Assembly: GCA_031216445.1 (NCBI GenBank) | Contig: CM062210.1 | Location: 9,730,501-9,794,500, forward strand | DNA from: Lateolabrax maculatus | Lineage: Eukaryota; Chordata; Actinopteri; Acropomatiformes; Lateolabracidae | Direction of reading: 5' to 3' | DNA length: 64,000 bases | Shown: positions 35,810 through 48,401 of the stretch, piece after piece | How the letters are laid out: the number at the start of each line of letters is the position of its first letter | Position numbering within the stretch: the first letter of the stretch is position 1 | The notes under the pieces: generated by a model | What the model saw: only the letters and a program-made list of their open reading frames with translations | Database searches by the model: none | Told to the model about the DNA's origin: nothing | Program-made: the position numbers and the translations under genes

Positions 35810-38800
35810 TCAGACCAAAGTGGTCAGCTTGTCTATGAGATCGTCAATAGTGTAGACCATGAGCTTGATGTCATCCTTATCGGACATACGGTGCTGGCCA
35901 TGTCGCCGAAGGATGACATCCACATCAGGGCTGAGGATGCGTTCTGCAACCTGCATGGAGATGTGCCAGGGGACGTCGTCATCTTTGAGCCCATGAATGA
36001 GACGTACGGGACAGGTGATGGGGATGGGACTGTGGAGCACACAGTGATTTTCTGCCTCGCGCAGAAAGTCCATGCTAAACTTGTAAACACCCTCCTCAGA
36101 GTGTTTGGTGGGCACTGTCCACTCCCCCTTCTCCTCATACTCCTTGCGTGTCTGCATATTCAAAAATGGACAAATGCAACTCAGAAAAACATTTAAATGA
36201 AAATGCCTGCTAAGTTTCAAACAAGAGAACAAAAATGTCTTGATATATGTGGTAATATCATATGTTTTTACCTCCAGAGGAAGAGAGTTAAACGATGTGA
36301 CAATGTGGTCAGCAGCAGTGGAGATGCCCACAAGTGCAGCAGTCTTCTCTGGTCTAGCAATGGCTGCCAGCAGCATGAGCCAACCGCCTATACTGGAACC
36401 CACCAGTATCTACAAGGATGTAAAAAACACCATAAATAGACTGTAAATCAACTGATTAATAAAAAATTAAAGACAACACCAGACTCATGCAGTATAACCA
36501 GAGCAGTGAAAGACAATACCACAAATGTGGAAACACAGTGCCATCTTCTGGAGATGTGGTGGAACATACAATGAGTGCTACAGATGGAGGTTGAAAGGAT
36601 TTTATCAATTCCAATTGTATTATTGATTCTGCTCGACCTGATGTTTTTATTGGTTTTTCAATAAATCCCCTCTTGGTTTTATAGTGTTCATTTTATTACT
36701 TAATCTTTTGTAAAAAGCTAAGCTTGATGAACATATATAATACATACATTTAGAGTTATTTAATTTGGATGTTTGACCTTCACTGTACAGAAAGATGTAT
36801 GTGCAGACATTGACACTAGAAGGCTGTTTTTCATCTGTGTTTCACAACTAGTTTTGAGCAAATTGTGGTCCCGTATGCAACTTACACAAGTGTGATGTGG
36901 AAATTTGAAGACCCCAGTGCAGATACACTGAGAATGGACTTTAAGTAGGCAACATCTTGTGTCCAGCAGTTAAACCTTTAAACTTTTGAATTTTTATGTT
37001 CATAGAATCTGGATTTTTGAATGAGGGAGAAGGACTAGACATAATTTGAAGACTTTTTTTTATAAGGTAACCATATCAGACACAAATTATTTTAATCAAA
37101 GGGGAATATTTTATATGCCTTAAAATATGTTTGGAGGAAATCGTCAGTCAAAAACAAAAAGATCCACTAAAAAATAATGCCTAATTAACTAGTAGAATTA
37201 CAGCCGGAGTTTAACATTAAAATATTTATATTGTGTTTACAAAATAAATTTTTCAAGTTTGGTTGTAACACAGATACACTGTACCACTTGGCTGCAGGGT
37301 CTTAAAAACATAAAATCCTTGTAATTGAATAAGTGCATATTGTTTTTGTGAGCATGAATTCTAACATTAAGTCACTGTTTGCAATGCACAGAAATCAATA
37401 ATTAATAGTGTCATGGTGAGATGGATCACATAAATCTGATAATTTGAAATCTGTTCTAAATGGGAACAACTCTCAATTCACATTCCTGCTTGGCAAAGTT
37501 TTCATAACTTCATTGATTACTAACCACCAGTAACTTGCAAACAGGCATGACCTAATAAATATTTACCTGTGGCCCCTCTGCTAACTCATCCAACACGTAA
37601 AGGACGTCTTTTTTCCAGGTACCAATAGTTCCTTCAGCTAGCACCCCCTCTGAGGCCCCATGTCCTGTGTAGTCAAACCTGGGAAAACATAAATAGAACA
37701 GCCCATGGCCATGGGTATCAGAGGTTAAAACAAAGGCACGCCATGAAGATTACAAGGTTAATTTTGATGTTTTAGACATTAAGAGTACAGTGACTCAGAT
37801 ATATACTATCTTATATTATATCTTTGAGTATTCAGTGAGAGGTTTATAAGGGTTGGAGGTTAAATTGATTAAAATACTGAAATGATTCATTGAAAATTGA
37901 GAAAATTAATCTTTAATTTTTATTTTCATGATTAATTGCTAGTTATGGCTTCTGATACATCTAACTGAAAAATATCACAATTAGTTATTACTCAGGTGAT
38001 CGGGTCTTTTCAGTTGCTAACTCCTTACTTCTATTAAATGTCTCAAATAACGACTCTAAAAAACAAATTAAAAATACAGTTTTACTTATTGTCAACTTGT
38101 GCTTCTCCTATCTGAGCCTATTTGTTTAAGACTTAAGTTTAAGAGTGTAACTGTGGGTGCATGCATTGTTTCCCGTTCATGTATTTTATTTTTGCTCCCT
38201 ACAACATACTGTGTTGTAAGAATAGAGTTTAATTTGATGTAATGCTGTAAAGTTGTACTGTTTTGTAGGTTTCTCAGTTGTAAAGGAGGAAAACCAACAC
38301 TATGGTAACTGCATGTATGAGGTACGTCTAGTTGATCTGATCTATTGTGCATTTAGTATGAGATTGTGAGCATGCATTCCTCTTTTAGGAGGTGTTTGGA
38401 TGACTCACCTAAGGTATGAGTGCCCTAGTGACCTACAGAACTCCTCCAGTGATTCGGCTTTCTGCCCATTCATACTGGAGCCATATCCTGGGAGGAAGAC
38501 CACACCTGGACTCTTCCCCTTCACTCTTCTGTAGGCCAGCTTAGGAAGGTCTGGTCGAGAAGCATACTGGACTGTGGACTTGTGTCTCCTGTCTCCTGGT
38601 TGACACAGCACAATGTATTATTTGTACATCAAAACATGTTGTGTAAATGATTCAATGTGCGGTATAGTAGCTTAATCGGACAAACAACTTGGCCGAATAC
38701 GTTACACCCCATTTTGTAGGACAAGGCTCCTTTTGACGCAAATTGGGAAAACCCGCACATGGGAACTGAGGTTAACAGCGTGGGCACAGCCACGAATTTA

Positions 38801-39132
38801 CATTTACACGTTTAAGCGAGGCTAGTTAATGTCGAAATGATGTAAAATACTGAGGAAATCAACAAAGACGGCGCAAAAAAAAGCCACAAGCGCAAACGGG
38901 GCACCGTTCACATGCCCTGAATTTTTAAGACGACGCAGTCTGTGTCAGCCACACCCCCCTTGTCTGCGTTTAAACAGCCTCGTGTGAAACTCAAGCGTTG
39001 TGAAACTGTTCGTGCCTCAAGCGGAGACTTGGACAAACCTTCCAGACGTTTTGAAGACATGGCTGCGAGCCCTCCATTGCTTAATATTTGTGAAAGTCCT
39101 CTGCGACAGGACCTCAGCGCCACGGCTGCCAT
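35810..39132 (-). CDS. abhd10: Alpha/beta hydrolase domain-containing protein 10 (palmitoyl-protein thioesterase)
   Basis: Exons: 39132-39039, 38595-38409, 37678-37567, 36409-36272 and 36151-35810; 873 nt, 290 aa plus stop, slightly shorter than human. The enzyme is a mitochondrial serine hydrolase that removes S-palmitoyl groups (for example from peroxiredoxin-5) and cleaves acyl glucuronides. The N-terminus (MAAVALRSCRRGLSQIL) is Arg/Ser-rich and lacks acidic residues, as in a mitochondrial targeting signal. The nucleophile elbow is GSSIGGW (Ser137); the acid lies in HGLKDDDVPW (Asp234-236) and the base is probably His264 in RRHGQHRM. Other conserved signatures are RPDLPKLAYRRVKGKSPG and VYTIDDLIDKL. 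An upstream in-frame ATG at 39195 would add 21 residues (MSERESPP...) with two acidic residues, less fitting for a presequence. Confidence 0.93.
36410..37566 (-). other. abhd10 intron 3
   Basis: AT-rich intron of about 1.2 kb; no repeat boundary or coding signal recognised. Confidence 0.6.
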
Positions 39133-39230
39133 ACTGCTCCGCGACCCACTGAGGAAGTATCGCGAGAGTAGAGGCGGTGACTCTCGTTCACTCACAGAGC
39201 ACTTCCGTTGTAGTCCATTACGTTAGAACT
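39040..39230 (-). promoter_or_regulatory. abhd10: abhd10 5' end, CpG-bearing
   Basis: Moderate CpG density around the first exon; no TATA box seen. Initiation should lie within about 100 bases upstream of 39132. Confidence 0.35.
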
Positions 39231-39235
39231 ACAAT

Positions 39236-40452
39236 ACAGTGCGGTGGTGCTAAGTATTCAGGGTATTCAAGTAAAAGTACTAATACTGCAATGTAAAAAT
39301 ACTCCATTACAGATAAAAGCCCTGCATTCAAACCTCTGCTGAAGTAATAGCACAGAAGTATTATTATTAAGTATCAAAAATGTACTTAAAGCAATGGCCA
39401 CTACACTACCGCAGTGATGTAAAGTATAAAGTAGTAGAAAATTAAAAAGTAAAGTACAAATACTTAAAAACTGTACTTAAGTGCAGCACTTGACTAAATA
39501 CAGCAGTGAGATTTCACCATTGCTGTGGAGTTGCTTGCTCTTAGCAAGGATATGATGGCATTATTGTGACTTTTAAAAATATATTTTGATCTAGTTTGTT
39601 CTTACTAAATTGATGTACTTAAAATCTGTCAACTTTCATCAATAATGGCAGCCAAAATCCAGTTGGTGTTGAGGGTTATTAAATAAGTAGCCTATTAGTA
39701 TTTATCACTATGAAGGGAAAAAACGCCTCATTGGACATACTTACTTTACAATGTGTAGCTGAGTGTTTAATACTACATTTTGACATTTTATAGATATTAG
39801 TGGAATAAGTACTCACATCTTTCACTTAAGTAACAGTAGCAATACCGCAATGTAAAAATACTCTGTCAGAAGGGAGAGTCCTGTATTCAAAATGGCTCCC
39901 GTGAGTCTTAGAGGCCTATTGCAGGACTATATTATTTTTGGTCCGTTAATAATGATGCTCCATCCCTTTAATGTTGGAGTTGGTTGAAGTGGGCTAATTT
40001 CATGTTTTTACTATTGGGTATTTTGCTATATAACAATGCATCATATTTTATGGGTTTATCATATGTTTTAATAAAATTAAAAAAATCTGTAGTACAATAT
40101 TTACCACTGAAATGTAGTAAGATATAAGGAAACAGTAGCAGAAAATGCAAAATTGCACGTAAGTATGGCAGGCTACTTACTGACTGACCACTATTCATAT
40201 AAACATTATTATTAATGTTGTTGTTGGTTGAGGTGGGGCTAATTTGATGTGCTTACTATTGGGAATTTAAATCTTTAACAATGACTAATATTTTCTTAAT
40301 TAAAAAATGTAATAGGTAGTACAGTACCTTACTCTGAAATGTAGTGGAATATAGAAAATAGCATAAAATGGAAAAGTAAAAGTACAACTACCTCAAGATT
40401 TTACCCAAGTACAGTACTTTAGTAAATGTACTGCTACTTTCCACAATGCATA
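39236..40452. mobile_element. cluster of degenerate hAT-like element fragments
   Basis: The motifs 'aagtaaaagta', 'gcaatgtaaaaatactc', 'cctgtattcaaa' and 'aagtacagtactttagtaaatg' occur several times and match the element at 48402-49050. Starts resembling the terminal repeat are at about 39236 (cagtgcggtggtgc) and 39413 (cagtgatgtaaagta), and the right end is near 40436-40452 (tgctactttccac). At least two copies seem nested or tandem. No transposase. This fills most of the gap between the divergent genes abhd10 and ythdf3. Confidence 0.6.
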
Positions 40453-40699
40453 TAAACATCATTATTCTTTTTTTTTTTTTTTTTTTTGCATGCATATTTT
40501 TATCATTTCAATTTCATCCACACGGAAATCCAAGCGTCCATCCACCACTGGGTTTCATACTGGCTGCGCTAAAACAAGCTCCTGACTATTCTTTAAATAT
40601 CTAAACAATCGCAGGTCTGTAAGAAAATTAAAAAAAAAAAAAGCCTAAAGCCTTCGTGTGGGGATAATATACTGAAAGTAGCAGGGGGACTGTCATGTG

Positions 40700-41160
40700 A
40701 AGTGTCAGCTTGTAACATGACTCAGAGCGTCACAGGCGGAAGGTCACGGAGCAGCAGAACGGAACGGAAGCGGGAGTAAAAAGCCCGTCCGCCATTGTGG
40801 AATATGGTAAGAGATATTCCAGTAAGACACTACTCAGTTTCTGACTGACTGCTAAACAACCAGCCGCGGAGCCGCCGACGGACGCCTTCAACTCCGCACA
40901 CACCAAGTCGCCGCGTTTGTAGGAGCCAGAAGAAGCAGATCGTCGTCAGGTCTGACCACGGGAGGAAAGAAAAAGAAAGAAAAAAAAAAACGTAAAAAAA
41001 CAAAAAACAAAAAACGCCTTGTAGCCGTTTTGGAGTGATTGGACAAGCGGGGAGCCGAGCACACACACACTCAGTCACACTCAGAGGCTCGGAGAGGCAG
41101 GGGGGGAAGCCGAGGACAGTCTCACAAACAGCGATCAGTTTCGGTTCCTGGAGGATGTCT
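40700..41160 (+). promoter_or_regulatory. ythdf3: CpG-rich promoter and 5' UTR of ythdf3
   Basis: CpG-rich sequence directly upstream of the ythdf3 ATG, with cggaacggaagcggg (possible ETS sites, ggaag) at about 40757-40772 and gccgccattgtgg near 40789. No TATA box. The 5' UTR also contains an A-rich run (40967-41014). Confidence 0.5.
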
Positions 41161-41584
41161 GCGACCACAGTCGACCAGGTTCGTGTACTGACTGCCGAAA
41201 GGTGCTCAACAACAAAAAATAAATAAATAATAAAAAAAATACAAAAAAATAAAAATAAATTAAACACAATTTTTAAAAAAAAAAAAAGCCGCACGGCGAT
41301 GTGAAACTTGGCCGAGGAACAGTTGGATCCGGCCCGGTTTGCTGTGATCAAACAGGCTGGAAAGTGTCTGATGGGGGGTAGCTGTTAGCGGGGATGCAGG
41401 CCGGCTCTGGTGCCCAACCAACTCTGGCTGTGGCCGGTATGCGGCACCGTTTACTGGATGTCAGAGCGTCGGACATCCGGTCAATAACACGAAGCAACCT
41501 GTAAATGTTAACATCAGGGGCTGGAGGTTACTACAGTCCGTGTTATATTTATCCGTGTGGGATACAGCCTGCTCTCTCTCTCTT

Positions 41585-41638
<54 letters not shown>

Positions 41639-44600
41639 TTTCTTGTTTCCTGTCGTGATCTGACAACAGTCTCACCTCTTTTCCCTGTGCTGCCCATGAT
41701 TTCAGAGACCCAAAGGACAAGGAAATAAAGGTAAGGCTAGTTAAATGGTGGGCAAGCTCCCTCGTTTTATAAATGTATTTCAGCGCCGCAGTTGCCGGCT
41801 GTTTTTTTTTTTTTCTTTTTTTATTTAACACGAGCTAACATGCTAACACGGTAGCTTGATCTGCAGCTCATTTGTGTCCCTGATTTTTGCATTTGCTTTG
41901 ATAATGTTACATCACACTGCCTCTCCTCTTTTGTTTTAGATTTCACCACTACCTACTTATGACAAAAAAAAAAAATGCAATAAGTTGCCACCCTCAGCCT
42001 GGAATATTTAGTAATCACAGGTTAAATATGATGATTAATCGTCCTCTCTTTCCATCCTTAGTGCAAAACGGATCAATGCATCAAAAGGATGGTGTCAACG
42101 ATGATGACTTTGAGCCTTACCTAAGCGGCCAGACGAATCAGGTAACGTCGTGCAGTAAAACCATAAAAGGCTCTGTCCAGACTGACAATGTGTCACCGAG
42201 AACTTGTGGGCAGAATTTAGTTGAAAAATTCAATGAGTTGCATATTTTGGGGTGTCAGCCACCAAAAAAACATGACTACAGTTGCTCCAGTTTGTGATTT
42301 TTCTGGTATATTTTCCTGGAAATCAACACAAAATCTATCTTTACTGTTCTGAAGATAATCGTCGTGTTAAATCATTTGCTGATTTGTTAACTGTTTATCA
42401 TTTTGTACAATACATTATCTTACTGTCTCCCTTTGCCTCACAGAGTAACAGCTATCCACCAATGTCTGACCCCTACATGCCTAGCTACTATGCTCCATCC
42501 ATCGGTTTCCCTTACTCTCTGGGAGAGGCTGCTTGGTCCACAGCAGGAGACCCTCCTATGCCCTACCTAACTACCTATGGACAGATGAGCAATGGCGAGC
42601 CGCACTTCATCCCTGACGGTGTGTTCAGCCAGCCCGGTGCCCTGGGAAACACCCCTCCCTTCCTGGGCCAGCATGGCTTCAACTTCTTCCCTGGCAATGC
42701 AGACTTTTCCACCTGGGGTACCAGTGTCTCTCAGGGTCAGTCCACACAGAGCTCAGTCTACAGTAACAGCTATGGGTATGCCCCCAGCTCACTGGGTCGG
42801 GCCATCACGGACGGACAAGCGGGCTTTGGAAGCGACACCCAGCTTAGTAAAGTCCCGGTGCTGAACAGCATCGAGCAGGGCATGACAGGGTTAAAACTGG
42901 GTACGGACATGGTGGCAGCTGTCACCAAAACCGTGGGCTCACCCCTAGGAGGCACAGTAGGTATGAGCAGTATGGCAGCCAATAGCCTCCCCCCGTCTGT
43001 CAGCTCGTCTGCACCTAAACCTGCCTCCTGGGCAGCCATTGCCAAGAAGCCGGCCAAGCCACAGCCCAAGGTCAAACCCAAAGCCAACATGGGGATGGGG
43101 GGAGGCGCCACCATTCCCCCACCCCCCATAAAGCACAATATGAACATTGGTACTTGGGATGATAAGGGCTCTCTGAACAAGCCCCCATTAGCTCAGACTA
43201 TGATGCCCCCGCAGCCTCTGGTGCAGCAGCCTCTCCTAGCTCAGCACCAGCCCTTACTGCAGAACCCGTTGCCCCCTCAGCCCCAACACCAACACCAACA
43301 CCAACACCAACACCAGCCCCAACATCAACATCAACACCAACACCAACATCAACACCAACACCAACATCAACACCAACACCAACACCAGCCCTTCCAGCTC
43401 CAGTCTCTCCAGTCCCCCCAACACCCCCACCCTCTGCCCCCTGGCCCTCCACACCTGCACCTCCCCTCTCAACCTGGCCCCCCACAGCCCCTCCATCAGC
43501 AACAGCCCCAGCAGCCCGGTCCACCCCCCAACCGTTGGGTGGCTCCCAGGAACCGGGGTGAGGGCTTTGGTCTGGGTGGGGGAGTCCCACTGAGTGCCTC
43601 CCCTTGCTCTGGAGAAGTGCATCCCGTGCTGGAGAAACTGCGTGCCCTGAACAACTACAACCCCAAAGACTTTGACTGGAACTTGAAAAACGGACGGGTT
43701 TTCATTATCAAGAGCTATTCAGAAGATGACATCCACCGCTCAATCAAGTACTCTATCTGGTGCAGCACAGAACATGGCAACAAGCGCCTGGACGGTGCCT
43801 ACCGCTCTCTGGGCAACAAGGGGCCCTTGTACCTGTTGTTCAGCGTCAACGGCAGCGGGCACTTCTGTGGCGTGGCTGAGATGCGCTCACCGGTGGACTA
43901 CAATGCCTATGCAGGCGTCTGGTCTCAGGACAAGTGGAAGGGCAAGTTTGAGGTGAAGTGGGTTTTCATCAAAGACGTGCCCAACAACCAGCTGCGACAC
44001 ATCCGGCTGGAGAACAATGACAACAAGCCAGTGACCAACTCCAGGGACACTCAGGAAGTGCCTCTGGAGAAGGCCAAACAAGTGCTTAAAATTATCGCCA
44101 CTTACAAGCATACCACCTCAATCTTTGATGACTTTGCACATTATGAGAAACGTCAGGAAGAGGAGGAGGCTCTGAGGAAGGTGAGATGAGCGCACACGCA
44201 CACACACACACACACAAACACAAAGAGCCGTTTCCCCTGTAAATAGCTTGTTTGTATGCATGAGACAGTCCAGTTGAGCTACCCTTTAATTTACAGGCAG
44301 GCTAACTTTCACTGAGTCACTGCTACAGGCTGTAGCCAGACTGTAATCAGCTGATCTTGTTCCACCTGCTCTCAGCTAGAGGTTGTAACATCCTGTGGCT
44401 AAATGAACTGTCTGGCGTAAGTGGAAGTTCCCAGAGGCCTGTCAGCAGATTGACATGCCACCATTACTCATAAGCAGGTTCAGGAAACCTTGATTCCTCA
44501 TCAGCCATCTTGTGCCGTTGAGATTGCGATGATCTGCTCAAGTGAGTTAGATGCATAGAGGTTTCCTGAAATAGCCCACATTCCTGGCATTCCTTCTTTC

Positions 44601-47076
44601 AGACAAAGGCAGATGTAGGCTCTGATCTCCCTTTGAACGCCAAGCCTCTCTGCTCTCCGCAGGCTCCTCATGCTTTATTAGTCTTTAACAACATAAGCCC
44701 TCGGCCTGCAAACTGGCTGCAACGTGCCTCAGAGTTGGTACAGTTTGCCTCAGAGGTTCTAAAGGGTTGATTTGGGCTGGGAAAAAAATGGTTCCCAGCC
44801 AGATACATGATAAAAATGCATGATTACATTCGTCTATGTACAGTTCTGGAAAGCACAGACGGTGCAAGCCTGCGCCCTCAGAGGGGAAACTAAAATATGT
44901 TGCAGTGGTAATAACAGTGGTGTACCACAAATGTTAGCCTAAGTAGTAAAAACTCTGTGGGATGCTACTGTTGTGGAAAAACAGCAGCCAGGGAGTGAAT
45001 AACATGTTATCATTGCTGGCATTCTGCTGCATCCATTCTTAGATTCACCGGTATGCTAATCTAATTGCGTTTAGAAAACCCCCATGACCCGCTCCCTCCT
45101 TTTCTCCCACTCCCCCACTGCTGGTGCTCCATTGATGCTGCATTGGCTCCTCTCTGCCGACCTTGTTAATATGCGCTGGGTTACTTTCTCATAAATATTT
45201 CAAGTCAATGTTTTCAGGCTTCTGAAAACAACCTGTCAGTAGAAAGCCTGTTTCATCCTGCGTTGTGCAGGCGTTGCGCTGTGCTGCTTTTGTAGCCCTG
45301 ACCTCCTACATGACAGGATCGGCCCAGCTGAGGCCTCACCCTCCTTCGCCTGACAAGGTTAATTGTTCTCTATTGTTTGGCCTGTCCTTCCCGAACTTTG
45401 AGAGGTGTCAAACCAGCACAGTTACCTGCACCATAACACCATCTCAAAGTGTTTTCAAAGATAACTTTGGATCTAAATGTTGTTGCAGGATTTTATTAGC
45501 ATAACTAATTTGGCAATTAATACTTAGAGGTTAGCTCTTTCCTTCCTCTGGATATACTGTAATAAGGACGCTCATGGCGCGTTAGGGTGAATACCAATCT
45601 CCTGTAATGGTAACAGTTGTGTCACATCAGTAAAGATGTAGTTAGCAGGAGTTTTACTACCTGAAAAACAGACCTGATATTAATTCAGGCAGAGAATTTT
45701 ATGGAAAAAAATGAAAATCCAAACATTTTTAGTTAACTTTATTTCAATTATTTTATTCAAATAATTTAAAATGATATGACCACCAACATTGCTGAGGTAT
45801 AAGGTCTTGTATTGGGAACCTTGGGAAGGTTTCTGTCCCCAGAGCCACAGCCCTTCTGTGGGTAGAGTTACACTGGGGGCCTGGGTCTCACAGGGCTTTT
45901 CCCAGACCCCTGACATGGACACCCACTCCTAAAAGAGGACACTGTTCCACCTAAAAAAAAAAGAAATGGCACAAAGAGTCTGAGTCCCTGGGTTATTTTG
46001 ACCTGCATGTTTTTTTCTAGGAATCTACCTGCACAGTCACATCTGTAACGAGTAACTGTTAAACAGAATTCCTTTGTTTTGTAATCCATGACACACCCTT
46101 AAATATTTCATGAATGTGATTGTTCATGTTTTGTTGAATATGCGTTGTGCTGGTCTTGTGTTTATCCGGAAGACCGGCATTAGGCTTCTACAAGCAGAGT
46201 GTAGTCGCTGCAGTCTCAGATGTAAACATAGCCGAACATTTTACATACCTGAGGCCCACTGAACTCATTTTCTTACAGAGGATACCCTCTTTCTCTGTGT
46301 CTCACTTATTATAACACTGAACAGAGAAAAAAGCTCTATGTATCCTTACTTTAGTGATGGGTTAGTTGTCACTATAGACCTAAAAATGATATGTGTGGTT
46401 CTCATCTTAGAGGTTGCTTTAATCTTAGGAAGCTCTATAATCATTTTTATCCTTGCATGATCATTTGTGATGTCTTTGAGTAAGTTAAGTTAAATTGTTC
46501 TAAGCTTCAAATGTTTGTCACTGAAACCAGCTTTGGAAACCAACACTTTGCACAGAGAATAGGAAGTCAAACTGTACAGTATCATTATTAACAAAAGTTT
46601 ATACAAAATGGAGTTTTGTAGAACGTACTTGTAACAGGCTGCAACTGCAACATCAATCCCCAATTGACTGAGGCTGTTAATTCAGTCTTTGAGTTGTAAT
46701 TGATTAAAATAATTCCTACTAAAGAATATCTTTTATGTAGAATTCAAAACACATGAATGTACTCAAAATAGGAACATTCAATAAATGTTGACACAACAAA
46801 GGCATGCATTCAATATATCTCTTATCAGAAGTCAAATCAGTATCGAATGCTTTCATAAATGGTTCTTGATTGTCTCTGACACAGTAGTTCACTTGAAATT
46901 TACATTTTTTCCATGAATAATGCCCGGGGGAGCAACTCTGATGCTGCACTTTTAGCTGCGTTTTTTTGTTTGTTTGTTTGTTTGTGTCCCTTGTTGCTCT
47001 GGTTCTGATGCCATTCACTGATTATCTGTTTTTCTGTTTTTTCTCTTGCCAGGAGCGCAATAGAAATAAACAGTAA
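41155..47076 (+). CDS. ythdf3: YTH domain-containing family protein 3 (m6A reader)
   Basis: Five exons: 41155-41178, 41706-41730, 42062-42141, 42444-44180 and 47053-47076; 1890 nt, 629 aa plus stop (human about 585). Ythdf3 binds N6-methyladenosine in cytoplasmic mRNA and affects its translation and decay. The start MSATTVDQ|RPKGQGNK and the end ERNRNKQ are family signatures; MPSYYAPSIGFPYSLGEAA and FNFFPGNADFSTWGTS identify ythdf3 over ythdf1/2. The middle is Gln/Pro-rich and disordered. The YTH domain starts near residue 435 (HPVLEKLRALNNYNPKDFDW); aromatic-cage tryptophans are W482 (SIWCST), W536 and W541 (GVWSQDKW), with the spacing of ythdf1. Residues 322-358 form a Gln-His repeat absent from mammals. 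The last exon holds only seven codons. Reading through intron 4 would give ...RKVR then stop. Confidence 0.97.
41577..41634. repeat. compound (TA)n-(TG)n microsatellite
   Basis: About nine TA units, then about 18 TG units, in ythdf3 intron 1. Confidence 0.95.
43278..43388 (+). repeat. ythdf3: (CAACAC)n hexanucleotide coding repeat
   Basis: A CAACAC-type repeat with CAT variants and two Pro interruptions, in frame within ythdf3 exon 4. It encodes alternating Gln-His (residues 322-358). Multiple of three throughout, so the frame is kept. Confidence 0.95.
44181..47052 (+). other. ythdf3 intron 4
   Basis: A 2.9-kb intron before the seven-codon last exon. It begins with a CA-rich stretch (44196-44222) and has no other gene; a tttg run lies at 46963-46984. 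Confidence 0.75.
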
Positions 47077-48320
47077 CCTTCAAGCAAGCTCTCTGCTAGA
47101 ACTGCAACACTAATGACGTAGGACCTTAAATAAAATTTGCCTAACCACAAGGAGGAAAGGCTCTCACAATCTTTCCGCTGAAGATGACAATGTATCTGAA
47201 CACTTGAACATGACAATAGATGGACTCATCTGTATCCGTTGACTGGTGCATCAAACCCCGTGTTCCTGTCTCACGAGAAAAAAGAACGTAACCCACTTTG
47301 AAAACTCTGTCTTTAAAGCACTTTCAGTCCTTCTAAACAGCCTCTACCAATACCCTTAACTCTCTAACTCTGTGTTCTTCTTTGATTTTGTTTGTGAGCA
47401 ACTAACTGACTAACCAAAGTAGTCAGAAGATTTCACCAGGCTTATTTGTAATTTTTTAATGCCTCAATTGTTTGGGATATTGGTGAGCTTCATCAGCTCC
47501 TAAAGCGCATTAAAGATGATATGTATGAATTAATCTTTTACTTGAATCTGCATTCAGCCGTCTGATCCTCCTCAGGCAGAGGTTTGGATGATTGACAGGT
47601 GGGATGAAATAATTGGGAAACAGCCACAATCATGCCAATCATAGGATGTGTCCTCCCCCTACCTGTGCCCTTCCTTTCTGCATCTGTTTCTGTGTACCAA
47701 AAGATTACAATTATGCAGCAGGCTGGCAATCACCAGCCAGTGCACATCTTTGGTTTTTTCTCTCTTGTGATTCTGTCATTCTGAAGTGCATTTGTCTGAG
47801 GAGAAAGCTGCTGCTCTGGTAGAACTAGTGGTGGCCTCCTTGGGCCCCTGTGGGTGACTGTCTTTGCTCTGATGTTGATGTACTCTGTACCTCAGGCTCA
47901 ATCAGACTGTCTGTCCTCAACAACTCTTTTGGGGGAACCCCCTCATCACCCTTCCTGCTTGGCTTGACTGGGATTCCCCCAAAACGGCAAGACATTAACT
48001 GCAAGGATGTGACAGTTTTCTCCTCTAGGTAACTCACTAGCTAAATAAAAATTACCCATGTTTAGCGCAAACCTTGCCTTTGTGTTTTTCCTTATTTACC
48101 CAGAAATGTATGCATCACTTTTATGCTTCAAACAACAGTGTCACACACACGTGCCTCTAAATAAACAAGTGTAAATACAGTAGCAGCAACTTCCGTTTGC
48201 TTCGCCTTTCAGCATGTTTCAGACGGAGGGTCTAAAGTGTGTTGGTGCCAGGAGGGTGGGTTTGACCATATACTTAAAATATCAAAGGTGTACAATAAAT
48301 AGACTTGAAGATGACACTAC
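47077..48320 (+). other. ythdf3: ythdf3 3' UTR
   Basis: Follows the TAA stop. AATAAA hexamers are at 47129-47134, 48044-48049, 48160-48165 and 48294-48299, suggesting alternative polyadenylation; the last would give a 3' UTR of about 1.2 kb. The transposon begins at 48402, just beyond. Confidence 0.55.
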
Positions 48321-48401
48321 ATCAACATGTCTGCTATGTAGTCAGCCCTGTAAGCCTAAATCTCAGTACAGTACAGTATAGCAAGGACATGGCCAAGCAG
48401 G

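Noticed and set aside
40830..41351. 173-codon minus-strand frame at the ythdf3 promoter
   Set aside because: Its Phe/Leu-rich sequence reads A/T runs in the ythdf3 5' UTR and intron 1; no family resemblance.
43278..43388. CRISPR-like regular repeat
   Set aside because: The unit is six bases with no spacers and lies in frame in a eukaryotic gene.
43198..43622. Long minus-strand frames rich in Val/Gly over ythdf3 exon 4
   Set aside because: They are antisense readings of the CAACAC repeat and GC-rich coding sequence, with no start context or splice partners.
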